15,358 nucleotides of DNA from an uncultured Alistipes sp. GTDB lineage: Bacteria > Bacteroidota > Bacteroidia > Bacteroidales > Rikenellaceae. The notes beneath the pieces were generated by a model. That model had not been told where the DNA came from. It saw only the letters and a list, made by a program, of their open reading frames with translations, and did not search any database. The stretch spans positions 1 through 15,358 of the forward strand of contig CAAGGY010000063.1 of the NCBI GenBank assembly GCA_900769525.1, in the 5' to 3' direction. Both the position numbers and the translations under genes were made by a program. This document shows positions 1 to 7,722 of the stretch, piece by piece; the stretch's first letter is position 1, and each line of letters opens with the position of its first letter.

Positions 1-22
1 CTACACGACGCTCTTCCGATCT
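1..22. other. Illumina TruSeq adapter remnant at contig end
   Basis: The first 22 bases are identical to the last 22 bases of the Illumina TruSeq read-1 adapter, including the diagnostic CGACGCTCTTCCGATCT. This is library-derived sequence left in the assembly and is not part of the genome. Read on the minus strand it adds the artefact tail D-R-K-S-V-V and a stop codon to the peptidase gene, so that gene appears to end here when it is in fact cut. Confidence 0.97.
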
Positions 23-996
23 ACCCACTTCTGCTCAACTGCCATAGGCTTGCTCTTGCGCTCAGCCTCGGTCATCTTGAGCCACTTAGCCATATCTGAA
101 CCATCAAGCTCAGTAGTAGCCTTCTCAACGTCTGGAAGGATTGCTGTACCCTCACGTGTGAAGCCGTCCTCGCTAACGTCGCTACCCCAAGCGATAGTGT
201 AGCCATTCATGATAGCATAGTCAAACACCTCCATCAACTCGTCGATAGGGAGGTTGTAAGACTGAGCCCAACGCCAGTTGTCAGGAATCTCAAGAGCGAA
301 TGATGTGTAGAATGGGTGGTGTGTGTACGATGTCAATGATACATAGTCTGAAGCGTTCAAGCCCAATGACTCGTAGAATGACTTAGGAGTGTACTCAACA
401 CCATTGTAAGTGAACTTCTCAGGACGCTCGCCGAGGTAGATATCGTGAATAGCCTCGATAGCCTTCTTCCACAACATCTCGCCATCTGGGCTTGACTGCA
501 AGTTGCGGAGACGGCCCTTAGCGATAGCAGCAACAACAGCGTCGCTAACTGCTGTGAGCTCGTTGTGGTTGCTGAGTGTCATGCCATACATAACGCCTGG
601 ACGCATCTCAGCCTCTGGAACAAGACCGAAAGCCTCCATACCGTAGATAACATCGTAGAATGAGCCACCCTGTGCGAAAGATACATCGCCGTGAGTGCGA
701 ACAGCCTTATCAGCACGATCGAGGTAGGTGTTGTGAACAAGGAACATCTCAGAGAAGTCGTACTCGCCCTTGCCCATACGCAAAAGCTCTGACTCGATGA
801 ATGCCAATGATGAGTAGCACCAGCAGGTACCAGCACGGTTCTGGTTCTTAATGCTAGTGATAGGGTTCTCCTTAACTACTGTAAACTGGATACCCTCAGG
901 CTGCTGCTCCTGCTTCTTAGGCTTAGCATCAACGTCGCTAGCCATAACACCCGAAACTGCCATAAGGCCGAGTGCCAATGCAAAGAATTTCTTCAT
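23..996 (-). CDS. Exported C1-family cysteine peptidase, aminopeptidase C / bleomycin hydrolase-like (3' truncated)
   Basis: This is a papain-fold cysteine peptidase of the PepC/bleomycin hydrolase type (C1B). The active-site block NQNRAGTCWCYSS holds the oxyanion Gln52 and nucleophile Cys58. It is followed by a conserved SELLRMGKGEYDFSEMFLV stretch. I place the start at the ATG of 994-996 because it opens a classic signal peptide (MKK, hydrophobic core, VMA-S near residue 19). The reading frame is open further upstream, but those 26 residues would overlap topA and precede the signal. About 324 genuine codons remain. The catalytic His and Asn lie in the missing C-terminal part, because the contig ends in adapter. 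Family members are mostly cytosolic, so the signal peptide suggests a periplasmic or surface role in peptide degradation. It starts 37 nt after topA and could be co-transcribed with it. Substrate is unknown. Confidence 0.9.
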
Positions 997-1033
997 AAGT
1001 AAAATAGGTTTTAAGGTGAATATATAAGTTTTG

Positions 1034-3334
1034 TTACTTCTTAGCCTTAGCCACAATTCTCTGGCAATCAACATAGCTCAAGCTCTCTGGCTTCGAACCA
1101 CGTGGCAAGCGATAGTTCTTGCCGTTGTAAGAGATATATGGGCCATAGATACCACTCTTGATGAGCATATTTGCATCCTCAGCAAATGTCTTGAGAGGCT
1201 CTGACTGAGCTCGCTGCTTCTCGCCATTCTCACGCAAAAGCTCCTCGGCACGCTCACGAGTGATTGTGTATGGATCATCGCTCTTTGCAAGCGATGTAAA
1301 GGTCTTGCCATGGCGCAAGTATGGGCCAAACTTACCAACGCCCACCATCAAAGCCTCGCCATCCAACTCGCCGAGGTTGCGAGGGAGCGCAAAGAGCTCC
1401 AATGCCTCCTCCAGTGTGATAGACTCGATGAGCTGTCCCTTCTTCAACGATGCAAACTGGCCCTTCTGCTCCTCAGTGCCACCAAGCTCAACCATAGGGC
1501 CATAGCGGCCGATACGAGCCTTTACTGTGTAGCCTGTCTTTGGGTCTACACCAAGCACACGCACCTGCTGTGTGCGGTCGCTCTGAGTGCCGATAGCTGA
1601 GTCGACAAGCTTGTGGAATGGAGCGTAGAAGTCGCTAATCATAGTGTGCCATGTGATGTCACCATCAGCCACACGATCGAACTCCTTCTCGACATTTGCA
1701 GTGAAGTGGTAGTCGATGATTGAGGCAAACTGCGACTCGAGGTAGTCGTTTACAACCATACCGATATCGGTAGGTGCCAAGCGGCTCTTCTCCTTGCCGA
1801 AACTCTCAGTGACCATCCTGTGCGATATCTTACCATTTGAGAGTGTTATCTGCTCAACCTGACGCTTCTGGCCATCACGATTCTGCTTCTCGACATATCC
1901 ACGATTGATAATCGTTGTGATTGTTGGTGCGTATGTTGATGGACGGCCGATTCCAAGCTCCTCAAGACGCTTTACGAGTGCCGCCTCATTATAGCGAGAA
2001 GGGGCCTGAGTATAGCGCTCTGAAGCGGTCATCGTAGTAGCGATGACTGGTGTGCCAACCTCCATCTTTGGAAGCATGCCACTCTCGCCCTCCTGCTGAG
2101 AGTCATCATCTGTAGACTCGGAGTAGAGGCGCATAAAGCCATCGAAGCGAACAACCTCACCCGTAGCCACGAACATCTCCTGGCGGCGGCTAAGTGAGAT
2201 TTCGATATTTGTTCTGTCAAGCTCGGCAGGAACCATCTGTGATGCTACAGTACGCTTCCAGATAAGCTCATAGAGGCGCTTTTCGGGTGTTGTACCCTCA
2301 ATCTCATGGCGTTCGATATATGAAGGTCGAATAGCCTCGTGAGCCTCCTGAGCACCCTTCGACTTGGTCTTGAAGTTGTGAGGGTATGAGTACTTAGCAC
2401 CAAAGAGGCGAGTAATCTCATTCTTACACTGGTTAATAGCCATGTCTGAGAGGTTCACAGAGTCGGTACGCATATAGGTGATAAGACCCTGCTCGTATAG
2501 ACGCTGTGCCACAGACATCGTCTGAGCTACCGACATACCCAACTTACGGCCCGCCTCCTGCTGGAGTGTCGAGGTGGTAAATGGTGGTGCTGCATAGCGC
2601 TGCACAGGCTTCTCCTCGGCCTTAGATACGCTATACTTCTCGTCAATGCACGATTGGAGGAATGTAAGAGCATCCTCACGCTTGTCGAAGGCACGTGAGA
2701 GTGTAGCCTTGAAGAGTGTCTGCTGGGGATCGTTCTCGGCATAGAACTGCGCAACAACACGGTAGCTTGCAGTAGGATGAAAGGCGATAATCTCACGCTC
2801 ACGCTCAACGATAAGACGCACAGCAACACTCTGCACACGACCTGCCGAGAGTGCTGGACGCACCTTCTTCCAGAGTACGGGCGAGAGCTCGAAGCCTACA
2901 AGGCGGTCGAGAACACGGCGTGCCTGCTGAGCATTTACAAGGTTCATATCGATGGTACGTGGATTCTCGATAGCGTTGAGAATTGCACGCTGCGTAATCT
3001 CGTGGAATACGATGCGTCGTGTATTCTCGATAGGTAGGTCAAGGACCTTCGCAAGGTGCCATGCAATGGCCTCTCCCTCGCGGTCCTCATCGGAGGCAAG
3101 CCACACGGTCTTGGCACCACGTGCAAGACGCGCAAGCTCATCGACAACCTTACGTTTGTCCTCAGGTATCTCGTAGACAGGCTCGAAATTATTTTCAACC
3201 TCTATACCGAGTCCCTTCTTAGCCAAATCACGAATATGGCCGAAGCTCGACTTGACCATGTAGTTCTTTCCCAAGAACTTCTCGATGGTCTTTGCCTTGG
3301 CAGGGGACTCAACAATTACTAAATTTTCCTGCAT
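1034..3334 (-). CDS. topA: DNA topoisomerase I (type IA)
   Basis: Type IA topoisomerase that relaxes negative supercoils by transient single-strand cleavage. The N-terminal Toprim domain shows VIVESPAKAKT with Glu9, and SDEDREGE with Asp82, Asp84 and Glu86 for Mg binding. The catalytic tyrosine is Tyr287 in LITYMRTDS, and SAGRVQSVAVR and GIGRPSTYAPT are further family blocks. The C-terminus (about 590-766) has three topoisomerase C-terminal repeats, recognisable as GRYGPMVELG, GKFGPYLRHG and GIYGPYISYNG. There are no four-cysteine zinc fingers of the E. coli type, and at 766 residues it is about 100 shorter than the E. coli enzyme. An acidic low-complexity insert (STDDDSQQEGESG) lies near 407-419. 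The start ATG gives MQENLVIVES, which aligns directly with the family N-terminus. It is preceded by an 82-bp gap holding an inverted repeat. Confidence 0.97.
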   Translation of the reverse strand: MQENLVIVESPAKAKTIEKFLGKNYMVKSSFGHIRDLAKKGLGIEVENNFEPVYEIPEDKRKVVDELARLARGAKTVWLASDEDREGEAIAWHLAKVLDLPIENTRRIVFHEITQRAILNAIENPRTIDMNLVNAQQARRVLDRLVGFELSPVLWKKVRPALSAGRVQSVAVRLIVEREREIIAFHPTASYRVVAQFYAENDPQQTLFKATLSRAFDKREDALTFLQSCIDEKYSVSKAEEKPVQRYAAPPFTTSTLQQEAGRKLGMSVAQTMSVAQRLYEQGLITYMRTDSVNLSDMAINQCKNEITRLFGAKYSYPHNFKTKSKGAQEAHEAIRPSYIERHEIEGTTPEKRLYELIWKRTVASQMVPAELDRTNIEISLSRRQEMFVATGEVVRFDGFMRLYSESTDDDSQQEGESGMLPKMEVGTPVIATTMTASERYTQAPSRYNEAALVKRLEELGIGRPSTYAPTITTIINRGYVEKQNRDGQKRQVEQITLSNGKISHRMVTESFGKEKSRLAPTDIGMVVNDYLESQFASIIDYHFTANVEKEFDRVADGDITWHTMISDFYAPFHKLVDSAIGTQSDRTQQVRVLGVDPKTGYTVKARIGRYGPMVELGGTEEQKGQFASLKKGQLIESITLEEALELFALPRNLGELDGEALMVGVGKFGPYLRHGKTFTSLAKSDDPYTITRERAEELLRENGEKQRAQSEPLKTFAEDANMLIKSGIYGPYISYNGKNYRLPRGSKPESLSYVDCQRIVAKAKK

Positions 3335-3350
3335 CTCAAATTATTTCATT

Positions 3351-3400
3351 ATACATAGCAAAACCTAAGTATCTGAGGACTTAGGTTCGCTATAATGTAT
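3351..3400 (-). terminator. Long inverted repeat between DUF4270 gene and topA, probable terminator
   Basis: The arms AACCTAAGT (3362-3370) and ACTTAGGTT (3379-3387) are perfect 9-bp complements around an 8-nt loop. Pairing can extend outward through AGC/GCT to ATACAT (3351-3356) and ATGTAT (3395-3400), with small bulges. It lies just after the stop of the minus-strand DUF4270 gene, so it most likely ends that transcript. On the minus strand the stem is followed by only a short T run (GGTTTTGC), so termination may be partial. The 82-bp gap must also hold any topA promoter, and I found no exact TAnnTTTG there. Confidence 0.55.
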
Positions 3401-3416
3401 TCTTTTACGTAACTCT

Positions 3417-5075
3417 CTAATTTACAATAGTGTAAACAATCTCCAATGTTATTGGTGCACTATTGGTTAAACCATCTATCTCAACATCGCCTCCAATGAC
3501 TCTCTGGCGGTTAAATCCGAAGAGTGCATCGGCCGCTGGTGCGATATAGATTGTGCGTGTGCGAGCAAGTTCGCCACCTGGCTCAAACTTTTCGAACTGC
3601 ACCTTACCCTCCTCATTGGTATTGGCAGCTGCAGCCATCATCAACGACTGTACGAAGTTCGAGATATTCATCTGGTAGAGGGCCAATGAGCGGTTGAGAT
3701 AACCGTTGTATGGTATTGACATGTTCGCCTCCTTGGTGTAGAGATAATCGGCAATAGCGATGATATCGCTCTTGCTGCCCTCCTGTGTGCCACCATAGCG
3801 AGCATATAGGCCCATACGGCTCATCGACTTATCCAAGATAGGAGTGATGCTACCTGGATTAATCATCGAATAGTCGTAGTCCGAGCCCTCAAGGTAGATG
3901 TTAAGGTGTGCCTGGTTTACCGATACTGAGGCATCTTTGCGGCTGAGCACCACATCGGCCAACGACTGAATAAACTCGTCGGTGAACTTGAGCTCTGTAA
4001 CCACGCCACCCATGCCGTCAACCTTGCTAATGAGCACATTATCGCCGTCAATGCTTGCCTGATCCTCAGGTATAAATGTGTGCTCAACACGTGAGATAGA
4101 GACATTGCCAGCCTTAACCTTATAGGTCGTAGGGCTCACATAGAAGTTGTACGACATAATAACCGTATCCTTGATGATGGTTGGATCCTCCTTATAACGG
4201 CTACGAGCATAAAGCACCATGGCGCTATTCTCGACATTGGTAGCAAACATTGCTCCCTTCTCACCATCGTCGTTCTCGCCACCTTCTGGCTCGCCAATAG
4301 GGGCGATATACAGACCACGAACATACTTCACAAACTCCTTCTCGTTGCCCTGCTTGTAGATTTGCGCAGTGTCAAGACCGTAGTCATCGGTCTCCGCAAG
4401 ATTTGTTGTGAACATCAGGCGATTAACATACTCCTGGGTATAGTCTGTAGACTCCAAAGTCACATTGCAGTAGCGAGGATTCTCAATATCACCTACATAT
4501 GAGCCACGCTCCTGGTTAGGGAATGTAAACTCGAAGATTGGATTCTTGGCGATATAGTTTGTTGGATCGAAGTTGATGTAGAAGATAGAATCGCTCGAAT
4601 TGGTGATATAGTCGTTGCTTCTAATCTCGTAGACACCATAGCGCTGCTTTGCTGTTGTATCGCCGTGATAATCAGTGATATACAACGATAGTGTCATTGA
4701 GTCAAAAATAGGACGATAGCCCCAGCCATAATCATCATCGAGCTTCGAGCCAAAGAGCACCTGCGTCATAAAGCCAGCCTTACGGTCGCCATATATTGGG
4801 CTCTTCTCGTAACCGAAGTAGACATTCTCGAGGTTTGAGCTCTTAATCGAATCGCTTTGATAGAGCTTCGTAGAGGCCATGCTAATGCTCTCCTCTCTAT
4901 CGCCCTCCCTCATCACGCCTGCACGATATACACGACGCTTAAGCTCCATATTTTGGTTGGTGGGGATATACTCCTCACCAAGGGTATAGTCGACCTTTGT
5001 GGTACACCCAGCAAAGAGGTGTGCCACAATGAATAGTGCCACAGCGTATGACCAAAACGCTCTATAACTCATCAT
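3417..5075 (-). CDS. DUF4270 family lipoprotein
   Basis: I recognise this as a DUF4270 protein, a Bacteroidota lipoprotein family without a known function. The N-terminus has a hydrophobic stretch (about residues 7-22) ending in LFAGC, a lipobox with Cys24 as the lipidated residue, followed by TTKVDYTLGEEYIP. The remaining ~525 residues look like a secreted beta-rich protein, with no enzymatic motif that I can identify. I choose the ATG at 5073-5075, with a second ATG immediately after it, because it gives the signal sequence directly. The longer open frame to 5162 adds an Arg-rich tail that would spoil the signal peptide. The first 14 nt overlap the end of the GT5-like gene, in an ATGATG...TAG arrangement that suggests translational coupling. 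The product would be anchored in the outer membrane or the periplasmic face of the envelope. Confidence 0.88.
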   Translation of the reverse strand: MMSYRAFWSYAVALFIVAHLFAGCTTKVDYTLGEEYIPTNQNMELKRRVYRAGVMREGDREESISMASTKLYQSDSIKSSNLENVYFGYEKSPIYGDRKAGFMTQVLFGSKLDDDYGWGYRPIFDSMTLSLYITDYHGDTTAKQRYGVYEIRSNDYITNSSDSIFYINFDPTNYIAKNPIFEFTFPNQERGSYVGDIENPRYCNVTLESTDYTQEYVNRLMFTTNLAETDDYGLDTAQIYKQGNEKEFVKYVRGLYIAPIGEPEGGENDDGEKGAMFATNVENSAMVLYARSRYKEDPTIIKDTVIMSYNFYVSPTTYKVKAGNVSISRVEHTFIPEDQASIDGDNVLISKVDGMGGVVTELKFTDEFIQSLADVVLSRKDASVSVNQAHLNIYLEGSDYDYSMINPGSITPILDKSMSRMGLYARYGGTQEGSKSDIIAIADYLYTKEANMSIPYNGYLNRSLALYQMNISNFVQSLMMAAAANTNEEGKVQFEKFEPGGELARTRTIYIAPAADALFGFNRQRVIGGDVEIDGLTNSAPITLEIVYTIVN

Positions 5076-5868
5076 AGAATCTCTTATAATTATCGAAAAT
5101 CTCCTTCTCGTCGCCCTCCTGGTAGTCGAGAACTCTCTTACCTGCCTGCTTAGCATACTCAATCAACTCCTGGCTTGCATTTGCAGAGGTGACGATAACG
5201 CCATCGGCATACTCTATAACGTAGCGATAGAGATTTTCGTACGTAGGCTCCTCTAAAACCTTCATAGCGCTATCCATGATACCCTCGCCCTCGAGCTTCT
5301 GTTTGAAGTCTGCGGCGAGTGTGCCCTCGAACTTATCATCTGCCAACGAGATAACAATCTTGAGGTCACGGAATAGTGGGTCATCGTAGAAGACCTTCTT
5401 AAGATACATTGGCGCAATAGCTGAGAACCAGCCATGACAGTGTACAATGGTTGGCGACCAACGCAGCTTCTTAACAGTCTCGAGCATACCACGAGCAAAG
5501 AAGATAGCACGATCGTCGTTATCCTCAAATGGTTTGCCATCAGCATCTTCAAGTATCGCACGACGTGAGAAGTAGTCGTCGTTGTCGATGAAGTAGATCT
5601 GAATACGAGCTGAAGGTATTGAGGCTACCTTGATGATGAGCTGGTGGTCGTTGTCGTTGATAATGAGGTTCATACCCGACAATCGGATAACCTCATGGAG
5701 CTGATTACGACGCTCGTTGATACAACCAAAACGGGGCATAAACGTGCGCACCTCCTGACCACGCTCCTGCATCTGGCGTGCAAGGTCAAGACTCAGCTTT
5801 GAAAGCTCGTTTTCGGGCAGATAGGGAGCTATCTCCTGACAAACGTACAATATTTTGTTTGTTGCCAT
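5062..5868 (-). CDS. Short glycogen/starch synthase-like protein (GT5 N-terminal domain only)
   Basis: The 268 residues resemble only the N-terminal Rossmann domain of GT5 glycogen synthases (Glyco_transf_5), about half of a normal ~480-residue GlgA. ILYVCQEIAPYLPENELSKLSLDLARQMQERG matches the family's N-terminal strand-helix unit, and IVHCHGWFSAIAPMYLKK (about 141-158) matches the usual HxHDW...P.YL block. Key differences are visible. The KTGGL nucleotide-sugar motif is replaced by ENELS, the HDW aspartate is Gly146, and the C-terminal nucleotide-binding domain is absent. The stop is clean and the next gene overlaps it, so this is a stable short gene and not a frameshifted remnant. Databases probably call it glycogen synthase, but the sequence does not support catalytic activity. 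A role partnered with the overlapping DUF4270 lipoprotein is inference. Confidence 0.85.
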   Translation of the reverse strand: MATNKILYVCQEIAPYLPENELSKLSLDLARQMQERGQEVRTFMPRFGCINERRNQLHEVIRLSGMNLIINDNDHQLIIKVASIPSARIQIYFIDNDDYFSRRAILEDADGKPFEDNDDRAIFFARGMLETVKKLRWSPTIVHCHGWFSAIAPMYLKKVFYDDPLFRDLKIVISLADDKFEGTLAADFKQKLEGEGIMDSAMKVLEEPTYENLYRYVIEYADGVIVTSANASQELIEYAKQAGKRVLDYQEGDEKEIFDNYKRFYDEL

Positions 5869-5889
5869 AACGATATTGCTTTAAGTAGG

Positions 5890-5921
5890 CAAATTTACTA
5901 AATTCTTTCTACAAAATCAAC
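5890..5921 (-). promoter_or_regulatory. Predicted Bacteroidota-type promoter for the GT5-like/DUF4270 pair
   Basis: On the minus strand, TAAATTTG (5890-5897) is an exact match to the Bacteroidota -7 consensus TAnnTTTG. A GTTG (5918-5921) lies 20 nt upstream, as expected for the -33 element. The -33 element falls inside the last codons of queA. Transcription would begin about 16 nt before the ATG at 5868. This suggests the pair is transcribed separately from the yfhO-queA string. Confidence 0.55.
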
Positions 5922-6958
5922 ATTGCGTCGCCATAAGTACCAAAACGATAACCCTCGTCGCGTGCAACCTTATAGGCGTCCATAACCATATTGTAGCCAC
6001 CAAATGCCGCAACCATCATAAGCTGGGTTGAGTATGGCAAGTGGAAGTTAGAGACAAATGCATCTGCAGCAGTAAACTGGTATGGGTGGAAGATGAACTT
6101 GTTTGTCCAGCCCTCCATAGGCTTGAGCATGCCACCAACCGATACGGCAGTCTCCATAGCACGCATAACAGTAGTGCCAATAGCCACAACCTTACGGCCA
6201 TCACGCTTAGCAGCGTTAATCTGCTCGGCAGTCTCAGGCGTTACGAAGAACTGCTCAGAGTCCATCTTATGCTTTGACAGATCCTCAACATCCACGGTGC
6301 GGAAGTTGCCAAGACCTACGTGAAGAGTCAAGAATGCAGAGTCGATACCCTTGATCTCCATGCGCTTAAGAAGGTGCTTCGAGAAGTGAAGACCTGCTGT
6401 TGGAGCAGCCACAGCACCCTCGTGCTTTGCATAGATAGTCTGATACCACTCACTATCCTCGGGCTCAACCTTCTCACGTACCCAACGTGGAAGTGGAGTC
6501 TCACCCATAGCATAGAGTGCCTCCTTGAACTCCTCGTACGAGCCATCGAACAAGAAGCGAAGTGTGCGGCCTCGTGAGGTGGTGTTATCGATAACCTCAG
6601 CACCCATCAGTTCGTCGTTGCCGAAGTAGAGCTTGTTGCCAATACGAATTTTACGAGCTGGATCGACCAATACATCCCACAAGCGGAGCTCACGGTTGAG
6701 CTCACGGAGCAAGAAGATCTCGATGTCGGCACCAGTCTTCTCCTTACAACCCTGAAGGCGAGCAGGGAATACCTTCGTATCGTTGAATACGAACATATCC
6801 TTCTCGTCGAAATACTCGATAATATCCTTAAATGTGCGGTGTTCGATCTCGCCCGTAGAACGGTGCAACACCATCAGACGTGCATCATCACGATTAATCG
6901 TAGGATACTGTGCAATCATATCCTGCGAAAACTCGTAGCCATACTGTGATAACTTCAT
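5909..6958 (-). CDS. queA: S-adenosylmethionine:tRNA ribosyltransferase-isomerase
   Basis: QueA transfers and isomerises the ribosyl part of S-adenosylmethionine onto 7-aminomethyl-7-deazaguanine in tRNA, giving epoxyqueuosine. The 349-residue product carries the family blocks in order: RDDARLMVL near residue 23, FVFNDTKVFPARL, the signature YAKHEGAVAAPTAGLHF, LHVGLGNFRTV, GTTVMRAMET and NFHLPYSTQLMMVAAF. I choose the ATG at 6956-6958 (MKLSQYGYEF). A TTG further upstream adds ten residues that cross a terminator-like hairpin and is unlikely to be used. It is the last gene of the yfhO-truB string, 49 nt after truB. No other queuosine genes are in the window, and the leader does not match a preQ1 riboswitch. 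Confidence 0.97.
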   Translation of the reverse strand: MKLSQYGYEFSQDMIAQYPTINRDDARLMVLHRSTGEIEHRTFKDIIEYFDEKDMFVFNDTKVFPARLQGCKEKTGADIEIFLLRELNRELRLWDVLVDPARKIRIGNKLYFGNDELMGAEVIDNTTSRGRTLRFLFDGSYEEFKEALYAMGETPLPRWVREKVEPEDSEWYQTIYAKHEGAVAAPTAGLHFSKHLLKRMEIKGIDSAFLTLHVGLGNFRTVDVEDLSKHKMDSEQFFVTPETAEQINAAKRDGRKVVAIGTTVMRAMETAVSVGGMLKPMEGWTNKFIFHPYQFTAADAFVSNFHLPYSTQLMMVAAFGGYNMVMDAYKVARDEGYRFGTYGDAMLIL

Positions 6959-6967
6959 TTTTTCTCT

Positions 6968-6999
6968 AAAAAAGCGTGTAACAATCAAACTTTATACGC
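6968..6999 (-). terminator. Terminator-like hairpin between truB and queA
   Basis: On the minus strand GCGTATAA (6992-6999) and TTACACGC (6974-6981) can pair over 8 bp with one mismatch around a 10-nt loop, followed at once by six Ts (6968-6973). It sits about 10 nt before the queA ATG. The stem is weak, so it may cause partial termination or attenuation, or be chance. Confidence 0.35.
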
Positions 7000-7007
7000 A
7001 AAACTCG

Positions 7008-7721
7008 CTATTTTGTTTCACACTCACGCAATTTTTCCATAAAATCGTCGAGAGTGTGGGCACGATCGACCACAAAACCTCCACTGCGAGTACGTCTGAG
7101 TGACGATAGATAAGCTCCACTATTGAGTGTCTCGCCAATCTCGAACGCAAGCGAACGGATATATGTACCCTTGCTACATCTTACACGAATCTTGATGCGT
7201 GGCATATCGTACTCCAGTAGCTCCATTTCGTAGATGTTGATAAGGGCCTTTTTAAGCTCAATCTCCTCGCCAGCACGTGCAAACTCATAGGCACGCACGC
7301 CCTGCACCTTCTTGGCAGAGTACAACGGAGGGAGCTGTTCACGCTCACCAGTAAGCGAGAGCAAGGCCTGCTCGACCATCTCACGTGTGATATGCTCGGT
7401 AGGGTATGTCTGGTCAACCTCGTGCTCCATATCGCCACTTGGCGTAGTAGCGCCGAGTTGCAACTCAGCAACATACTCCTTCTCCTCAGCCTGCAAGGCC
7501 TCAACCATCTTTGTGGCACGACCGACGCATACGAGTAGAATACCCGTAGCCAATGGGTCGAGCGTACCAGCGTGTCCAATCTTTATCTTTGGGTAGCCGC
7601 ACTTGCGTAGCTGAAACTTAATCTTACGCACAACATCGGCCGAGGTCCACTCGTAGGGCTTGTCAATGACTGCAATATAGCCCTCAGGGAACTCCACCCC
7701 CTTCAATGAAAACTCCTCCAT
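7008..7721 (-). CDS. truB: tRNA pseudouridine(55) synthase
   Basis: TruB converts U55 in the T-loop of tRNAs to pseudouridine. The catalytic motif GHAGTLDPLATG contains the nucleophile Asp55. Other TruB blocks are IDKPYEWTSADVVRKIK near the N-terminus, PPLYSAKKVQGVRAYEFAR, and SKGTYIRSLAFEIGE with SLRRTRSGGF toward the C-terminus. The protein is 237 residues against about 314 in E. coli. It stops after the catalytic domain and lacks the C-terminal PUA-type extension, as I would expect for a Bacteroidota enzyme. The start ATG lies 1 nt after the uppP stop, so it is almost certainly co-transcribed with uppP. Confidence 0.97.
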   Translation of the reverse strand: MEEFSLKGVEFPEGYIAVIDKPYEWTSADVVRKIKFQLRKCGYPKIKIGHAGTLDPLATGILLVCVGRATKMVEALQAEEKEYVAELQLGATTPSGDMEHEVDQTYPTEHITREMVEQALLSLTGEREQLPPLYSAKKVQGVRAYEFARAGEEIELKKALINIYEMELLEYDMPRIKIRVRCSKGTYIRSLAFEIGETLNSGAYLSSLRRTRSGGFVVDRAHTLDDFMEKLRECETK

Positions 7722-7722
7722 A

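Noticed and set aside
997..1074. N-terminal extension of the peptidase frame beyond the ATG at 996
   Set aside because: It overlaps the end of topA and would place 26 residues before a textbook signal peptide, so the ATG at 994-996 is the better start.
3341..3356. TATAAT on the minus strand before topA
   Set aside because: The Bacteroidota primary sigma factor does not use the E. coli -10 hexamer, and AT-rich gaps yield it easily by chance.
6974..6996. Near match to a -7 element before queA (minus strand TAAAGTTTG)
   Set aside because: It has three spacer bases in place of two, so it does not fit TAnnTTTG. queA is probably fed by the upstream operon.
6959..7007. Possible preQ1 riboswitch before queA
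   Set aside because: The leader lacks the small C-rich loop and A-rich tail pattern of preQ1 classes. Only a simple weak hairpin with a T run is seen.
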